From Balanoglossus misakiensis (taxonomy: Eukaryota > Hemichordata): a stretch of 64,000 bases of DNA. Below are positions 1-13,200 of this stretch, in pieces. Numbering within the stretch: the first letter of the stretch is position 1; every line of letters starts with the position of its first letter. The position numbers and the translations under genes are program-made. The notes beneath the pieces were generated by a model. The model made no database searches. It was given only the letters and a program-made list of their open reading frames with translations, and was not told where the DNA came from. The stretch is from assembly GCA_040954595.2 (NCBI GenBank), contig CM082577.2, positions 6,386,001 through 6,450,000 of the forward strand, in the 5' to 3' direction.

Positions 1-34
1 GCCTGGGTCTGATTGAATAAATGTATTACCCCAG

Positions 35-266
35 CAAGGAGCATTGGTTTACAACTGAACTCTTCTGCTTGACATCCTGGGCTGCCATTTGTTTATTGCT
101 ATCAACTGCCCTAAGTGTTACACTACTGGCTGTTAACCTTAAAAGGGTACAAGGACTGGCTGTAAATCCCCCAAGCCCTCCACATTCACACAATCATACC
201 ACTAGCACCAAAAGACTGTATAGCGCCCCCAAGAGACATAAAAGTGAAAAATTGTTGACAGAGTAG
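35..266 (+). CDS. Terminal exon of an unrecognised membrane-anchored protein (partial)
   Basis: The reading frame ends in TAG at 264-266, with AATAAA right behind it, so this looks like the last coding exon of a gene that starts before the window. An in-frame TAA at 18-20, a branch-point-like CTGAT at 10-14 and a CCAG at 31-34 suggest the exon starts at 35; an ATG at 21 is possible but less likely. The ~77 residues hold one hydrophobic segment (about 25 residues, from CLTSWAAICLLL to LLAVNL), then a Pro/Ser/His- and Lys-rich hydrophilic tail, as expected for a C-terminal transmembrane anchor with a short tail. I do not recognise the family. The gene is convergent with SLC39A11. Confidence 0.45.
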
Positions 267-267
267 A

Positions 268-273
268 AATAAA
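268..273 (+). terminator. AATAAA poly(A) signal of the + strand gene
   Basis: AATAAA starts one base after the TAG stop codon, implying a very short 3' UTR. It faces the opposite-strand signal at 299-304. Confidence 0.5.
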
Positions 274-298
274 CTAAATGTGATATTTAAAAACCAAT

Positions 299-304
299 TT
301 TATT
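299..304 (-). terminator. Candidate poly(A) signal of SLC39A11
   Basis: TTTATT on + reads AATAAA on the minus strand, about 0.9 kb downstream of the SLC39A11 stop. Cleavage 10-30 nt further on would fall at about 270-290, so the two convergent transcripts would overlap or abut. The stretch 305-1196 has no other gene and is best read as SLC39A11 3' UTR. Confidence 0.4.
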
Positions 305-1196
305 ATCTTTAAATCATGGACTGTTTCAGTGAAAGTCTCTTAAATTATAGCAGCCAACGGAAATGAGTCAATATCAGAAATCTTTGTATCGAACAATTTT
401 GTTACAAAAAAGTCATCTGATTTTTACATCCCTGAAAGTAGTTACATCATGATATTGTACAAAGATGTGGTCTAACAAAGAAGGGCCCACACAACTTGTT
501 GTCAAGGTAAGTTGGCAGAATAATACCAAAATGTGGAAAATACAATTACAGTAATATAATCTGACACCTGTCAAATTTGGTCCAAATTCTCGCTTTGGTT
601 CAAAAGATATCTTTAAACAGTTATTAAACATGAAAATGTTGGGACTTCTTTGGTTTTCTGTGTATTTGAATCCTTCCAGATCATGGATAATAAATAAACA
701 AGAAAGCCTCACACATGCAGCACCTTAACTTTCTATAGTAGTGCATTTTAAATATCAATATAAGTGGAAGAAAGCTGCACCTTATGCCAAGAAAAATACT
801 ATCAGGTATGCCTACGCAAAGCAATTTTTTAAAGCAATCTGACATACAGTTCTTAAGTTTTGACCATTTTTACATTATTTGCATATAAGCTCCTACGATA
901 CACATACTCAAAATTGGAGCTAAAATAATTTTGTTTAATATCGGCTATATATAGTTTTCACAAGCAGCGTACAGACATGGTGATTAAATCAAAATGTATG
1001 TGCTGCACAAATTAGACAGGAGATATGCGACTTTTCTTTGATTATGCACTGCATGAAGTGAACATAGACTTTGATTGTTCAATTATCTCAAAAAATATGC
1101 GACACACATGTAATGTGTGAGGAGGGTTGGCAAAACTATGATATACTGGTATTTTTGGGTCGTATTGCACTTCTGGTGAACAGCGCCACCAAGTGG

Positions 1197-4100
1197 TCAA
1201 CCAAGACCAACGTCCAATGACATCATCACGATGAAACCAACTATACATCCCCATGATGCCAGAACACCATTTCCACTGAGAAAAAAAATAAAATGGAGAA
1301 AATGATACTATACTGATTTTATTTATTCATAAAGACAAAATGGTCAGAATTTCGATGGATGGCAGAAAATGGTGAAATGTTGCACATTAAAATCGCACTG
1401 ATCTATGGAAAACATGCTTATAGAAGAACACATACCTTGTCTGTGCCTCAGGTATGATGTCATCAACTACGACGTACACCATGGCACCTGCAGCAAACGC
1501 CAAGGCATAGGGTAGCAGTGGTTCTGCAATCACCATAGCAAGAGCCCCAAAGACACCAGCAACTGGTTCCACCATCCCACTAAGTTGGCCGTACCTGGAA
1601 CAATAAAGGTGGTGCTATGAGTATTTGGTAGATGAGAGAATTTTTTTCCTTTCACAGAGTAATCTCACATCAGGAAAATTTAGCAGGAACATGTATGTAG
1701 TGCATAAAGGGTTTCTCTACATCGTGTCTCAATTTATCTATCATAAAAAGAGGCTGACTTTTTGGTGTTTAGTGGACAAATGATTTCAAACATCATAAAT
1801 ACTTTAGTACAAAATTTAACTGATCAGATTACCAGATGCTCCAACTTTTTTTTTTCGCATGAAACATTTGAATATACTACTAATGAACAGTCATAATTCA
1901 AAGGATCAAATCATACTACTCACCAAAAACTTTTCCATGTTGAGTACCCAGCACCCCTCAGCGGAAGACTGACAGCAAGGCCTTCTGGGAAATTTTGAAT
2001 ACCTATACCTATGGCAAGATTTCTGGGGGAGAAATAAAACAATTTCCTTGTAATTTAGAACTCCAGTTTGACATTTGGTTAAATAGCTTTGGCAAACAAT
2101 CGCATGAGCAGTTCTTCAAATGTAATGAAATATAGGTAGGGTTATAGCTGTACCTGGCACTTTCAAAAGTTGCTGACGGTGTCTTGCCAACTGCACCAAA
2201 GCCAACCCCAACTGCAAGACCCTCTGGAACACAGAGATAGTAAAAATTCAGAATTAGAAAAAGTTTTATCAGGATATCATACCGGATAAAGCTGGTAGCA
2301 ACTTCCCATTACACAAGTAACAATGACAACCGTAGATCTATCTTCCAATAGTCAGTCAGAGTAGGTGAGATTTTTCTGAAAATCTTTGCCATGTCTTGTT
2401 ACATGTAGTACATATAAAGAGATGTTTCACGCGTTGTGTGACTGGTAAGGCCAGTCACAGCTGATACAATACAAACTGAAATTTAACCTAATTTACTATG
2501 TATCATGCATATTCTCATTAATTTACATATTATAGAGTGCCTCACCTGGTATATTATGTATGGTAATAGCAACTATAAGCAAAAGTATCCGCCTCCAGCT
2601 ATTTTTTCTCTGTTCAAATGATTGATTATGTTTTGTTATGACGCCGTCCTCCACAGCATCCACATATCCATGCGGATGCATTCCTTTCCGTCTTTGCGTT
2701 GTACTCACTGGTCCGTTTTCTGGTACTCCTGTTGGAAATAAAAGTGTATATCAATCATCAGGGAGATATTAGACTGAACATAAATTCAAAATTGAGTTGT
2801 TCCACCACATATCAGTGAGTACCAAAAGAAGTATTTTCACTCCCTGTACTTTAACTTAAACATACATATTTTAATGAAAATGATAGAAATCAAGCAATTT
2901 TTTTCCTCACCTATATACGTTGTTGAGTTATCATTTTGTATTTGACCATCAACCATTTCATAGTCATCATCGCTGTGAAATTTGTGTTGTGTTTCGATGG
3001 CTAAGGCGATATTTGGTGAGCTTATTCCCTTCATTAAAAAGATAAGAATAAAATATTATTAGAGATTGCGAGAGACACATCTTGTAGAGGGGGTGTTCCG
3101 GTCTTGTCAGTTTTGCTACATGCCACCACTTGGTGGCGCTTCACATTGACAAGGTTTACCGGGGTATTCGTGAGCTGACCAAACAAAAGGGTTTACTCAA
3201 AAGCATAGTTGATGCAAAGAATAAAAATAAACTGAACTGTAGGGAAATTTAACAACTGCTGCATCTGTGTGCTTACAGCAGATCAACAGACAGATTGCTA
3301 ATCTGATTATGATATGCACCACTACAATGGCTAAGGCGGTACTCAAAGATATCTTATTGGAATTTAGCCAAGACAACAAAATACATATAACACACTATAA
3401 CCCCTCATTTTTTTTCTGTGCAATCCTGTTAAGTAACACCTTTACAAATGGTAATATGCATATATTTTACATGCAGCAACTAAGTCAATCAATCATTGAG
3501 TCTTTTGTTGATGTGAACAATACCCCATGTGGCATAATTTAGTGGTTTACATAACTTTTCTTTGAAACATTTTGACATTTAGATACATACCAGATATGGC
3601 ATGAATTTGTCCGCAAAGAAGACAAAGGCAGCACCGAGAGCAAAACCAACGGCAACCGGCAGGAAGGCCCATTCACCATGGTTTCCATAGCTACCAGACT
3701 TCTCAGCAAGCTCAATGGCTGGAGCGAGCAAGGACCAGTAGGATGCCGCTATCATCACCTATAGGTTTCAAGAAAAGATATTGTTAGTCTAGAAAAGGTC
3801 TGGTCTAGCTAATAAAGCAGCCCACAGCAAATATTTGTCAGTCATTCATATCAATACAACTTAACAACCTAGGGTCATGCTACCATACGACTCCAAGATC
3901 AAGAAAGAGGCATTTATCACATCATACACTGACACCAAGTGTGGAGAAGCTTCAATCATTGTAGGGTTTGGTCTTCATTTTTTTAATCTTTTCCCTCAAC
4001 GATCTTTTGAATTATGAAAAACAAGCCTAACAAGTAATATATATGTTGCTGATAAAATGAGTATATCTGTGGAACAACACATTTGCATATATCAAAATAG

Positions 4101-7025
4101 ATTCATGTTATACTGGCAGGCAACATTAAAGTTCTTACATAATATCGACAGATAAAACTGATAATTTGTATATAATATGCAAATAGAACCAAACTCACCC
4201 CAGCAGCAAATCCCAGGCTTCCATCAAGAACTTTTCTCTGTGAGAGGAAAAAAATAAAACATTTATTAAGTGAAGCCTCTGCGATGTTAAAAATTAATAC
4301 CTAGTTCTTCTAACTTTCTAATCTTCCTATAAAAACAACTGAAAATTTCATGAATTCCCAGGAAGGAGATAAGAATTGACACACACACACACACACACGT
4401 GTGTAGCAACAGACTTTACAGCCATACTCTGATAAAAGATGCCATGGTCTCATTTTTTAAGTTGCTGTTAATAATACACTGGCAAGCACATACATATTGC
4501 AAACAGCAGCTAAAAATGCTGACATGAACTTTACATTTTTTATGGTGTTTTATGGTGACAATCTTGATACTTATCCTCGTAGTGAACCCTGGAATCACAC
4601 GTCTTTTGTGATCACCACAGGAACTGTTACAATTTATTAATAACTCACTTTTGGGTCACCTATTTTTGGAATAAATGACCTGATAAAATGACTTCTGCTA
4701 TCTGATAGTTATACTAATAGGAATAAAACATGGAAGTGCCCATTACCTGACGGAACTGATGTATAAATACTAAGCTAGACAAAAATTCCTGTCTATATGT
4801 TCATTTGCATCAGTATACAAAATCTGTGTTCCAAGTCAAAGTGGCCATGGCTTCAAAAAATCTCATCAATTGAAGACCTTCTTAACAACAGTCAAATTTA
4901 TCTTGCAGGGTTACTTCACAGAAATAACAAACATGCCAAGAGGATATAAAATCCTCAAACATATCTAGTATTTCATTAAAAAGGCTGTTCACATTTTGTA
5001 ATTATGGATATGAATACAAACATCTGCCACCGGTTCAACTAAAGATCATTTTTTTTAAATACCATATTCTGTACAATATGTTAAATGTTGCAAAGACATG
5101 GCAACTCACTGAAGTATATACATGTATTTCCCTGGGTTATTTTAATACAATGTAGACACAATCATTTTTTTTTTTACGGACGAGCATTTCACATGCAAGC
5201 CACGTTCTCCACACATTGTTTATATTCACAGGGATGTTGAAAATAGCCAGCAGCTGGTAAAAGAACTGGCTGTCAGCTCAAACTTACCGGCTGTGAAAAT
5301 TATAAGTTCGATGGAAAATCAGGCACATTTGCACAAATATAATGTGGCCACATGCTTTGCTTATATATAGGGCTATACTTTTATTTCTTCCTGCCAGCTC
5401 TAACAGAAATTTTCTACTTCCCTGAGATGGGTGTGTGTGTTTTTTTTGGACAATGCGTTTATTTGTGTGATCACCACACATGATCAAAAATTTCACTGAA
5501 ACCTTGGAACACAGTTTATTTTCTGATCGTGGTACGTATGAGGTACACAGCATTCAGAGTTGGTTCTGCGACAAAATCTCACAAATACAGTAAAACCTGT
5601 CTAAACCGAACACTGGCTAATTTGTAAACCTGTGTATACCGAACACCCTAGTCCAGTCCCCTTCAAATAAAGCCACGTGAAAAGAACCCTTATAAACCAG
5701 ACAGTCCAAACCCACGAGGGAATTGAGGGTGAAGGGGTTAAACAATTTGATATTTCCCAGTCATATTTCATACTGGTCCTTTCTATCAATCATGGAATGT
5801 TTGTTGCAAATTGCAACCAAGTCATATGGCAGGTACGTTGATAACATATGGCGTTTTTGTGAAGGCTTTTGCAATGTTTTCATCTATTGAATATGTACAG
5901 AGTGATAAATTAGTACCTGCTTCAAACAGTCATGCGTGTATTAAAAGAGTTTCGTTTTGGGAAGATTTTCAATTTATGGGAATATAATGAGGTTTCAGGG
6001 GAGGGGGCGGATGAACAAGTCTAATTTAAATGCAAATCAAGGAATAGTTATTTGCAGTTTTTTAAAAAAATAAGTTAATTTTTATGAATGTACTAAAAAG
6101 GACTTGTTGCATTCAGATCACTCCAAAGTTGTCACAGTGGGTTTCTAACAATCCATCTACACACATATCCTGTACATGATACAGACACTGAGACAGACAT
6201 GTAAATAACAAAGGTCCACATCAAATTAAATGTTAACAGTAAATGCGCTCTTCCTCTTAAACCAATTTCACATTGGGGCATACAGCCCAAAATAGATTAA
6301 TAATAAAAGACATAAATATTTATGACTATTTACAAGTTTTGATGGTCACAAAGCCCAATGAATTATTACAAGTGGTCCAAGGATCCATACGCCCATTACT
6401 CATCCGTTTATTTGTAAACGTGGCCGAAACCAAAAGACACCGAAATGGATTACACTGTCCACGTCCACGTGGATAAATTTATATAATGGCTGGAACATAA
6501 CTGGTACCGCACCGTGTACTTGACTTGATCGGTCCAGATCGACAGCGACCGGTCACGGACTCACCGATGTCAATGTCGAATACTTTGTAGATTGTTCTCT
6601 GATGATCAAACTTATTTTTAAATTCCCGTTTTCTACAGAGGTCTGACTTTTAGGAGGTCGGGGCAGTGGTCAAGTTTCCCAGGCCGGGCCTGGCCTGGCC
6701 TGAGTTGTTTCGCATGTCGAGAAAAATATATAGATCGCGACTGCTTTGAGAAAATTGTCGGGGTGCGTTCGTCCCATTCGACAGTTCTGTGTAAATACAG
6801 CGATCATACCCACCATAAATACACTCATATACTCCATGATCACGCATAGAGGAAACATCCTCGAACTTCAACTTTCAAGTTCAAGTACACGAACGTGTCG
6901 TCCCTGTACAATCTCACCTTTCCAGATGAAAACACGAACACAAGCGCGGCTCCCGCAGCTGTAAGACCCCAGGTGAACAGAGTTCCAAGCAAGGCTTGAA
7001 CAACCGGACTGTAACCGACCAACAT
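1197..7025 (-). CDS. SLC39A11: Zinc transporter ZIP11 (SLC39A11), complete, nine coding exons
   Basis: GufA-subfamily ZIP transporter, expected to move zinc into the cytosol from Golgi or other membranes. Coding exons, minus strand: 7025-6918, 4237-4199, 3758-3591, 3028-2911, 2728-2546, 2223-2154, 2022-1924, 1594-1436, 1275-1197. All junctions are GT-AG and keep frame, giving 340 aa against about 342 for human. Visible marks: N-terminal [19 protein letters not shown], a hydrophilic loop in exons 4-5, then the paired ZIP metal-site helices IHNIPEGLAVG (about residues 200-210, split by an intron inside the Glu codon) and [10 protein letters not shown] (about 237-246), and a C-terminal SLDVGLG. 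The ATG at 7025 matches the family start. The 2.7-kb first intron holds a pogo-like MITE end. Confidence 0.97.
4379..4398. repeat. CA microsatellite
   Basis: A short (AC)n run in SLC39A11 intron 1. The rest of that intron (4238-6917) shows no exon-like sequence apart from the MITE end at 5588. Confidence 0.8.
5588..5700 (+). mobile_element. Left end of a pogo/Tigger-like MITE (partial)
   Basis: ACAGTAAAACCTGTCTAA is followed by CCGAACAC, and a degenerate repeat of the same motif (AAACCTGTGTATACCGAACA) follows about 30 nt later. This resembles pogo-class terminal inverted repeats and their subterminal copies. No matching right end was found nearby, so it is a fragment. The element at 34269-34393 carries the same terminus. 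Confidence 0.45.
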
Positions 7026-7518
7026 TTTCAACAAATACTTTCAAGGCATGTATACCGTACCCGGTATATACTGTGTATATATGAAACACGGAAGTGTCAT
7101 TTGTTTCGTGGTGTGTTCGTTACACTTTTCCTCCACTATGTTGCCCTCTATCAGCTTCATCTTTGCATACTTTTGTTTTTCTGTTGGGTGTTAGCATGCG
7201 CATAGTAAATGAACTTTCTTTACCGTGCGAAACTTCGGACTAATATTTGGTGCAAGTCCCTGGTCAGAAAATGCGCGGCTTGTACAGACATTGCTACTGG
7301 GAAATACAGTAATTTTAAGTTTACTTTGTTTTTACTTCATTTTTTGTTGCGTTTAGAACAAATGAAATGTCTTTGTGAATATTACATGTAACATAGCACT
7401 AAGTCGACTTTCTTACACGGAGCATAAAGTGAAATCGACTTTCTTGTCGAAAAGTTTCATACCCGAAAGCCAAGTACAACTTGTAAGTTTAGATATGCGC
7501 TTCTTTTACAAAACAACG
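7026..7518. promoter_or_regulatory. Divergent promoter region of SLC39A11 and the + strand small gene
   Basis: About 0.5 kb separates the SLC39A11 ATG (minus) from the first ATG of the + strand transcription unit. Sequence around 7500-7570 is CpG-rich against an AT-rich background. No TATA box or known motif was assigned; the promoter role is inferred from the head-to-head layout. Confidence 0.4.
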
Positions 7519-7695
7519 ATGGCGGGCAGTGCGCGCCAACGCGTCGACGCGCTCCTATCGCGGTTCGTTCTTTGGACAGTTGCGCGATTTTGGAATTCTG
7601 CAAAAGAACATTGGAACAAGTACATTCGAAAATTGTCAACAATATGTTGTTATGGTATTGTTGATGTCTACAATCGGAATTGTTTGATTCCGTGA
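7519..7695 (+). CDS. Short ORF (58 aa) upstream of the 7777 gene, possible uORF
   Basis: ATG in a good context (ACGATGG) opens a 58-codon frame, MAGSARQRVDALLSRF onward, ending in TGA at 7693-7695. The first 45 bases are very rich in CpG. It lies 82 nt before the ATG at 7777 and could be a uORF in the same mRNA or the start of a separate unrecognised exon. A join to the 7777 reading frame through a donor at GTATTG (about 7659) did not keep frame with any acceptor I could find. Confidence 0.25.
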   Translation: MAGSARQRVDALLSRFVLWTVARFWNSAKEHWNKYIRKLSTICCYGIVDVYNRNCLIP

Positions 7696-7776
7696 CTCAC
7701 ACAATCGTTGATCTACACACACCTTCCCTTTTTTTCTCTTTCGTGTTTCTGTCCACTTCAAACTTCCTGACGCGCG

Positions 7777-8386
7777 ATGACCGCTTCGGAGAGATACTGG
7801 TTCTACCCGACCTACATGACCGACAAGATCCGATATGAAGAGAATTTTCAATCTATACTGGATCTGGAATACTACCTCCTCTCCGACATCCCGGCAGAGA
7901 CAAAACCAGACGATTTCCAGATTTACGAAATATCTCTGGCTATCCAGCAAGTTGTAGATGGAGGTAAATTCGACGCTTCTATCAAGCGACGTCTTCTGCT
8001 GGCCGCGTTGGTGTCCGGCCTCTTCGCTGCCGACCATATTATCAATTTCCAGTTATTGATGGATGAACTTCCCTTGCCATGTTTGGAAGAAGGTATTGAT
8101 TGAAACAAATGTATTATGATAGTACGTATTTATCATGGCCATGAAGCCAAAATAGTTTTGGGAACATTATACATATTTTTGTCGTAACAATTTTTTTGGA
8201 AAGTTTGCATGACTTGTCTTTGAAACCATCGTTTCAAATATGTATTTAAACGCTGTGCGTAAAGTATCATAAGTTTAATACCAACATAGGCCTATGCCAT
8301 ATTATAAACTTCTTCAACAGTTCAAACCTGATGAGTTGATTGACTTGAATATTCTTTTTTCCACAGATATCACTCCTTGCAATTGA
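7777..8386 (+). CDS. Unrecognised small protein, two exons, 111 aa
   Basis: Exon 1 is 7777-8092 and exon 2 is 8367-8386. The start is supported by an in-frame TGA at 7768-7770 just upstream. Exon 1 ends at GAAG before GTATTG; exon 2 follows a strong acceptor (pyrimidine run then CCACAG at 8361-8366) and adds only DITPCN before TGA. Reading through the donor instead would give 108 aa ending EEGID, so the body of the protein is unaffected. It starts MTASERYWFYPTYMTDKIR, is acidic and probably helical in the middle, has no signal peptide, and carries a moderately hydrophobic stretch (LLLAALVSGLFAA). I do not recognise the family. It is divergent from SLC39A11. Confidence 0.55.
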
Positions 8387-8766
8387 CGAGCAAGAGGACA
8401 CCCTATTGATCTGATATTCATATAAAGCTGCAAGATCATTTTTTGTCAATGGACTATAAAAAACTTCTGGGTTTACTCAACATATGACGCAGATCTTCAA
8501 GACTAATTCCCTTCGCCAATGTACCCATGCAGTATTACCAATACGGCGACAACCGACGGAAATGGTATTCAAAGCGCGCCACCAACGGTGTTATCGACAT
8601 AGTATGAAGACATGATGATGTACGCACCACCCAGAACGCCAGTCTTTTGACGTCACTCAAGAATCCCACATGGCACAGAAGCAATGTGGAACCGCAAGAC
8701 TTTGACATTTCAACTTTCTCTGTACTATCCACTTATATTTCACATCGTGGGCCAAAGTTGCCCCTC

Positions 8767-8772
8767 AATAAA
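8767..8772 (+). terminator. AATAAA poly(A) signal for the small + strand gene
   Basis: AATAAA lies about 380 nt after the stop at 8386. Region 8773-9340 has no other supported feature. Confidence 0.35.
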
Positions 8773-9344
8773 ACCCCATATGTAACCCACTCAAGACATA
8801 ATACATTGTCATCCAGTGACTGGTCCAGTGATGCAAGCAACTGTGCAGTGATGTCTTCTTTTATAAGAGGTCTCTTGCACATACACAAACAGTGAATGCA
8901 CCTATGAATTTTAACTCAAAATGACCAAGTCCTCTGGTGGCTCAATAAGACTTCAATTGTTGTCTGTCTCCCACTTCCCATACACCATGATATTCTCGCA
9001 TCTCACACTCAGAACTTTCTCACATTCATGCAAAATAAGCCACAGCTGCAATCATGATTTGAGCTTTGAATTTCTATAAATTCGTTAATTTAATTGTCCA
9101 TACTATAGAGGATAAATAGTATACATTAAGACTCTGGAAAGTACATTACAAAGTGGAAAATTTCAAGGAAAGTACAGACCGAAACAAAAAAGTGAAATTC
9201 ATGAGAAAACTATCAAATAAGATGTCGAATATCAATCAATCAGTCCATTATGCTTTGGTCAAATCTTATCTACACGCCCACTTCAACTTGACTTTCAATA
9301 TTATTATTCACAATTACATTCTCAAGAGTCCAAAAGAACTTGCA

Positions 9345-9350
9345 TTTATT
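9345..9350 (-). terminator. Candidate poly(A) signal of LENG8
   Basis: TTTATT on + reads AATAAA on minus, about 0.9 kb past the LENG8 stop. Between them, 9490-9760 is rich in TACCATT-like degenerate repeats; nothing coding was seen there. Confidence 0.35.
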
Positions 9351-9489
9351 TACACACACGGGAAAAATAAAGTCTTCAAGCATCTTAAAAATGGCAGTAT
9401 AAAAACTGGAAGATGCAACTTGACATGAGAATCTTCACATTCACCAGAGCTACGGAAGAAGACGGGTGAGATTGGTAACTATTAACATG

Positions 9490-9760
9490 TACTGACCATT
9501 ACCATTAAACGGGAGACACTTGTTGATGATGATACGCCGGTTACCATTCATTTTACCATAACCAGTAGTAACTACGCTGCAACCATACCATTTTTACCAT
9601 TACCAGGAGTAGCCACTCTCTCGCTTTCTGCTGCTTACCACCAAACCAAGCAGTGAGAAATACTAACTGCGTAGCTTTGTAGTTAGTATAAACTCGCTGC
9701 CGATCGCTGCAAACCGGATATAACTTTTTTCCGGCTGTTACCATTTACCATAATCTGCTG
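9490..9760. repeat. Degenerate TACCATT-rich tract
   Basis: Variants of ACCATT / TTACCAT recur many times, for example at about 9500, 9541, 9551, 9584, 9593 and 9740. It looks like a decayed minisatellite in the putative LENG8 3' UTR. Confidence 0.4.
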
Positions 9761-10242
9761 TGACTGGGAACACGGGAACTCGACCACGGGGGATTTCGAC
9801 GCTGATGTTGCTGACGGCTGGAACGGACAACGAATTGAAGTGCCCCATCTGTGTAGGTAACTGGAAACTACAGGTGATGTGTGTGAAGAGGGGTCTAGGG
9901 TCAGATCCCAGTAATTTGACTGCATTACTGGGAACACCCCCATTAATGGACTGATGTTGAGGGGAAGCATCGGCTCACACGTCAACTCATCTTTTGCGCT
10001 GGGTGGATGGAACCGCAGGCTTCAAATCTACGACTTGATTTTCATTGATTTTTTTTTCTTTTCGATCTGGGATTCTTCACAACAAGTGAGCTCAAACACT
10101 TAGATCACTCGACCAAGCAGTGAAGGCATACATACACAAACTTAGATGCAGGCCTCAGGAATCGCTGAGAAAATATAAAACTGAGAACGTGTGGTAAGAA
10201 CGGACATAAACCCCCCCAAAGATGGCCCCGGCTTGCGAGCTA

Positions 10243-13200
10243 TCAGCTGCTCAGAGCGGCTTGGCTCTGTTTGCAGTCCACCTTTTGCTGATCAGCCGTA
10301 AACTGAGCGCCGAGGTTTGTCAAAAACTCTAGGCAGTCTTCAGAGTTGGGAAATGCCAACGTGCTCTCGATTAATGACACATCGATCGTGGGGCGATATC
10401 TGGTGCAATAAAGAAAACACGAGTTAGATATGCGGAGCGATTTCTCGAGGCAACATCAAGAAGAGGTTACACGAAGTCTCTGGTACATGTGCAAACTTCT
10501 TACCTACGAACTGGAACAGCTGAAATGAAGGAACCCTTATACACACTTTGGTTGAACAAGAATTATATGGCGACGAGAGATAGAGGACAAATATCAATCA
10601 CAATGTTTGCCACACACAAGCCAGCCTAAAACCCACGTACACACGGACAATTGCCACTCAACGCTGCAGAATGGTTTGCCCTGAAGTGTTCAAAATTAGC
10701 AATGTTATTGCATTGTGTTTTCACTACAGCAATGGCATGGGGATCTTGCACTCTTCTACTGCCCTCCTCTTGTAATGGGGCATTGTTGGGGGCCGGGGCA
10801 CCTATTATTAACACCCATATGCTACGATTTATGATACATTTCTACTTGCCTATGTTATGTTCATGTCTGCATGCAATCAACACTATTACGGTTCATATCA
10901 TGCACATTTCATTGAGAGATGATTGTCAGTACACATGGGTTTTAGGCTACTGCATTTCTGGCGCACGCACTCACACACACACACGCACACACACACAAAC
11001 AGACAAGTACAGGCACACACACACGCACATCTTAAACACAGGTTTGTAATAACATTCTCCCAACTGAAACCAATCACTTTAGAAACTCTTTTGCACCAAA
11101 CAATTTACCTGGAGGGTGTAACCTTAAACACCAGCAACCCTCAACAGCGATACTTACCTTTCTAGAACACAGGGAGTAAAATATTATTAGGCGAGTGCAA
11201 ATTAATCAAACCAATGACAAAAACAAACAAAAAAGCTAATAATACAGAAATAAACATACGATTTGAGGATGATTTTGGCAGCAGCCCTTCGTTCCCGATC
11301 TATAAACATGTCAATGAGATAACCGCTCATTTTGGGCGATTCCTGATAGAGTTTAAAGAATCTATAGTAATTTGATAGCACCCATGCCGATCGCACTGCT
11401 AACGCATGCTTTACACAGTGATCGTGTTTCAAGTCAGAACTCAGAGAGGACAGAGCAGTTGTCAAATCTGGAAGGAAATACTGTCAAGGAAAAAGATGCA
11501 TTAACTTTTGTAAATTAAATGGACAGGGATACCAAAGCTGACAGATAAGACTTTGAAGACTTCTGCAAGTGCGGTCTAAAGGATACCCATAGTGTTCTTT
11601 GTAAATATGTAGTAAATAATTCTGTAAGCTGTAAATTCTTCGATGTTCCCTGGTAAGTTTTCGGAGTACAATGCCTTCAGTTGTGTTTGGCATTGGTTGA
11701 ATTCTTCTCGATCACCCTGTTGTGACAGAAATATAAAGATGGGTCAAAATTTGCATTGTTGCAAAGTTTGTATCAGAGATCATGATCTGTTTCTGTTATG
11801 AATAAGTCTATGAGCTCATATGCATGTGGTCATCTACAGAATGCAAGTAAACATTCAACTTACATTTTCCAGTGCTATTCTGGCATGAGTTTCATACACT
11901 TCAACAGTAAACGGGTCCCTGATACGCTGAACCTGTAAAGTAGATCGAGAAAATCTTCAATGGAAAGGAAAGACATTGTTTCCACGCAATCTCTTTTCAA
12001 TTACCCATTGACTGACCAGAGCATAGATGAAGCAGCAGCACCAGCATCATTCACTCAACTTTGCATCAAGTATCAAATCACGGCATCATCTAGGTAATTT
12101 CTGTAGGCAACGAGGTCTGGAAATGCATTGAATTTTGCATCCAAACACGGGGAAACGCCTACAATGTTACTATTCCTGCATAGAATAATGAAGAAGGGCA
12201 GTGCAAAAAGCCCAATTCATTCAAGTGTGATGCAGGGTTGGTTTGCAGTATCAGGACGGATGCATTCACTACAACCTGACCATCAAAGACACATGAAGCC
12301 AAATTCCCCCAAACTCCTACAAATCATGAACATGCAGTATTATAGACTTACTGTGAGATCCTGTCTGATAGATTTCAGCTGTTCGCAGGCGTAGCGATAA
12401 TCACGCTTTTCTTTCCAATCGTCTTTGACCATCTGCAAAGATTTCTTTAAGATTTCCACCGGTCGTACGGTTGATGCATCAGGTGCCTTCAAAAAGAAGA
12501 AAACATAAATTGAAGAAACCCTACTACATTTGCGACAACGAAGGGGAAAGGGATATATTTGTTAACTCCTGATTCAGTCCACTTTAGACGCACCTCATGG
12601 CAGAGTTTGCAAAACAACATAGAAAGCTTCTTCATGTGATGTGGGTTTTTTTTCTATGTATAGTGGAGACACAACACTGACAGAGTTCAAATGCACAGTA
12701 GAGTACATGTACTTACAGCTGTCAGTCTGAGATATGGCTTTGCCAGCTCCTCACTCGTTCCAACAACAGGCTCCGTATTCCACTCAATATCACTGTCGTC
12801 ATTGTCCTGAAAATGAAGTAATGCCAGCAACATTATTCGCTCGACTTCGCAACGACAAGTATCAACTGCAGCATTGTTTGGATAATTTCTGTAGGCAACG
12901 AGGTCTGGAAATGCATTACATTTTGCATCCGAACACGGGGAAACGCCTACAATTTTACTCTTCCTGCATAGAATAACGAAGAAGGGCAGTAACAAAGCCC
13001 AACTCATTCAAGTGTGATGCAGGGTTGGTTTGCAGTATAGTAAAGTCGGATGATACCCACCCCTACCCCCCGATCTCCACCACACCAACAGTTAACCTCA
13101 TTCACCACCACAGATTTTAAATCCAAAGAAACAGATGGACAAGACAACTTACAGCGTAGGCATTGATGTTCAACGTCAGTCTCTGTTGACGTGGCTGCGG

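Noticed and set aside
3122-3138. CCACTTGGTGGCGCT, similar to a CTCF core; a weaker match near 57706
   Set aside because: Single short matches without conservation data; expected by chance in 64 kb.
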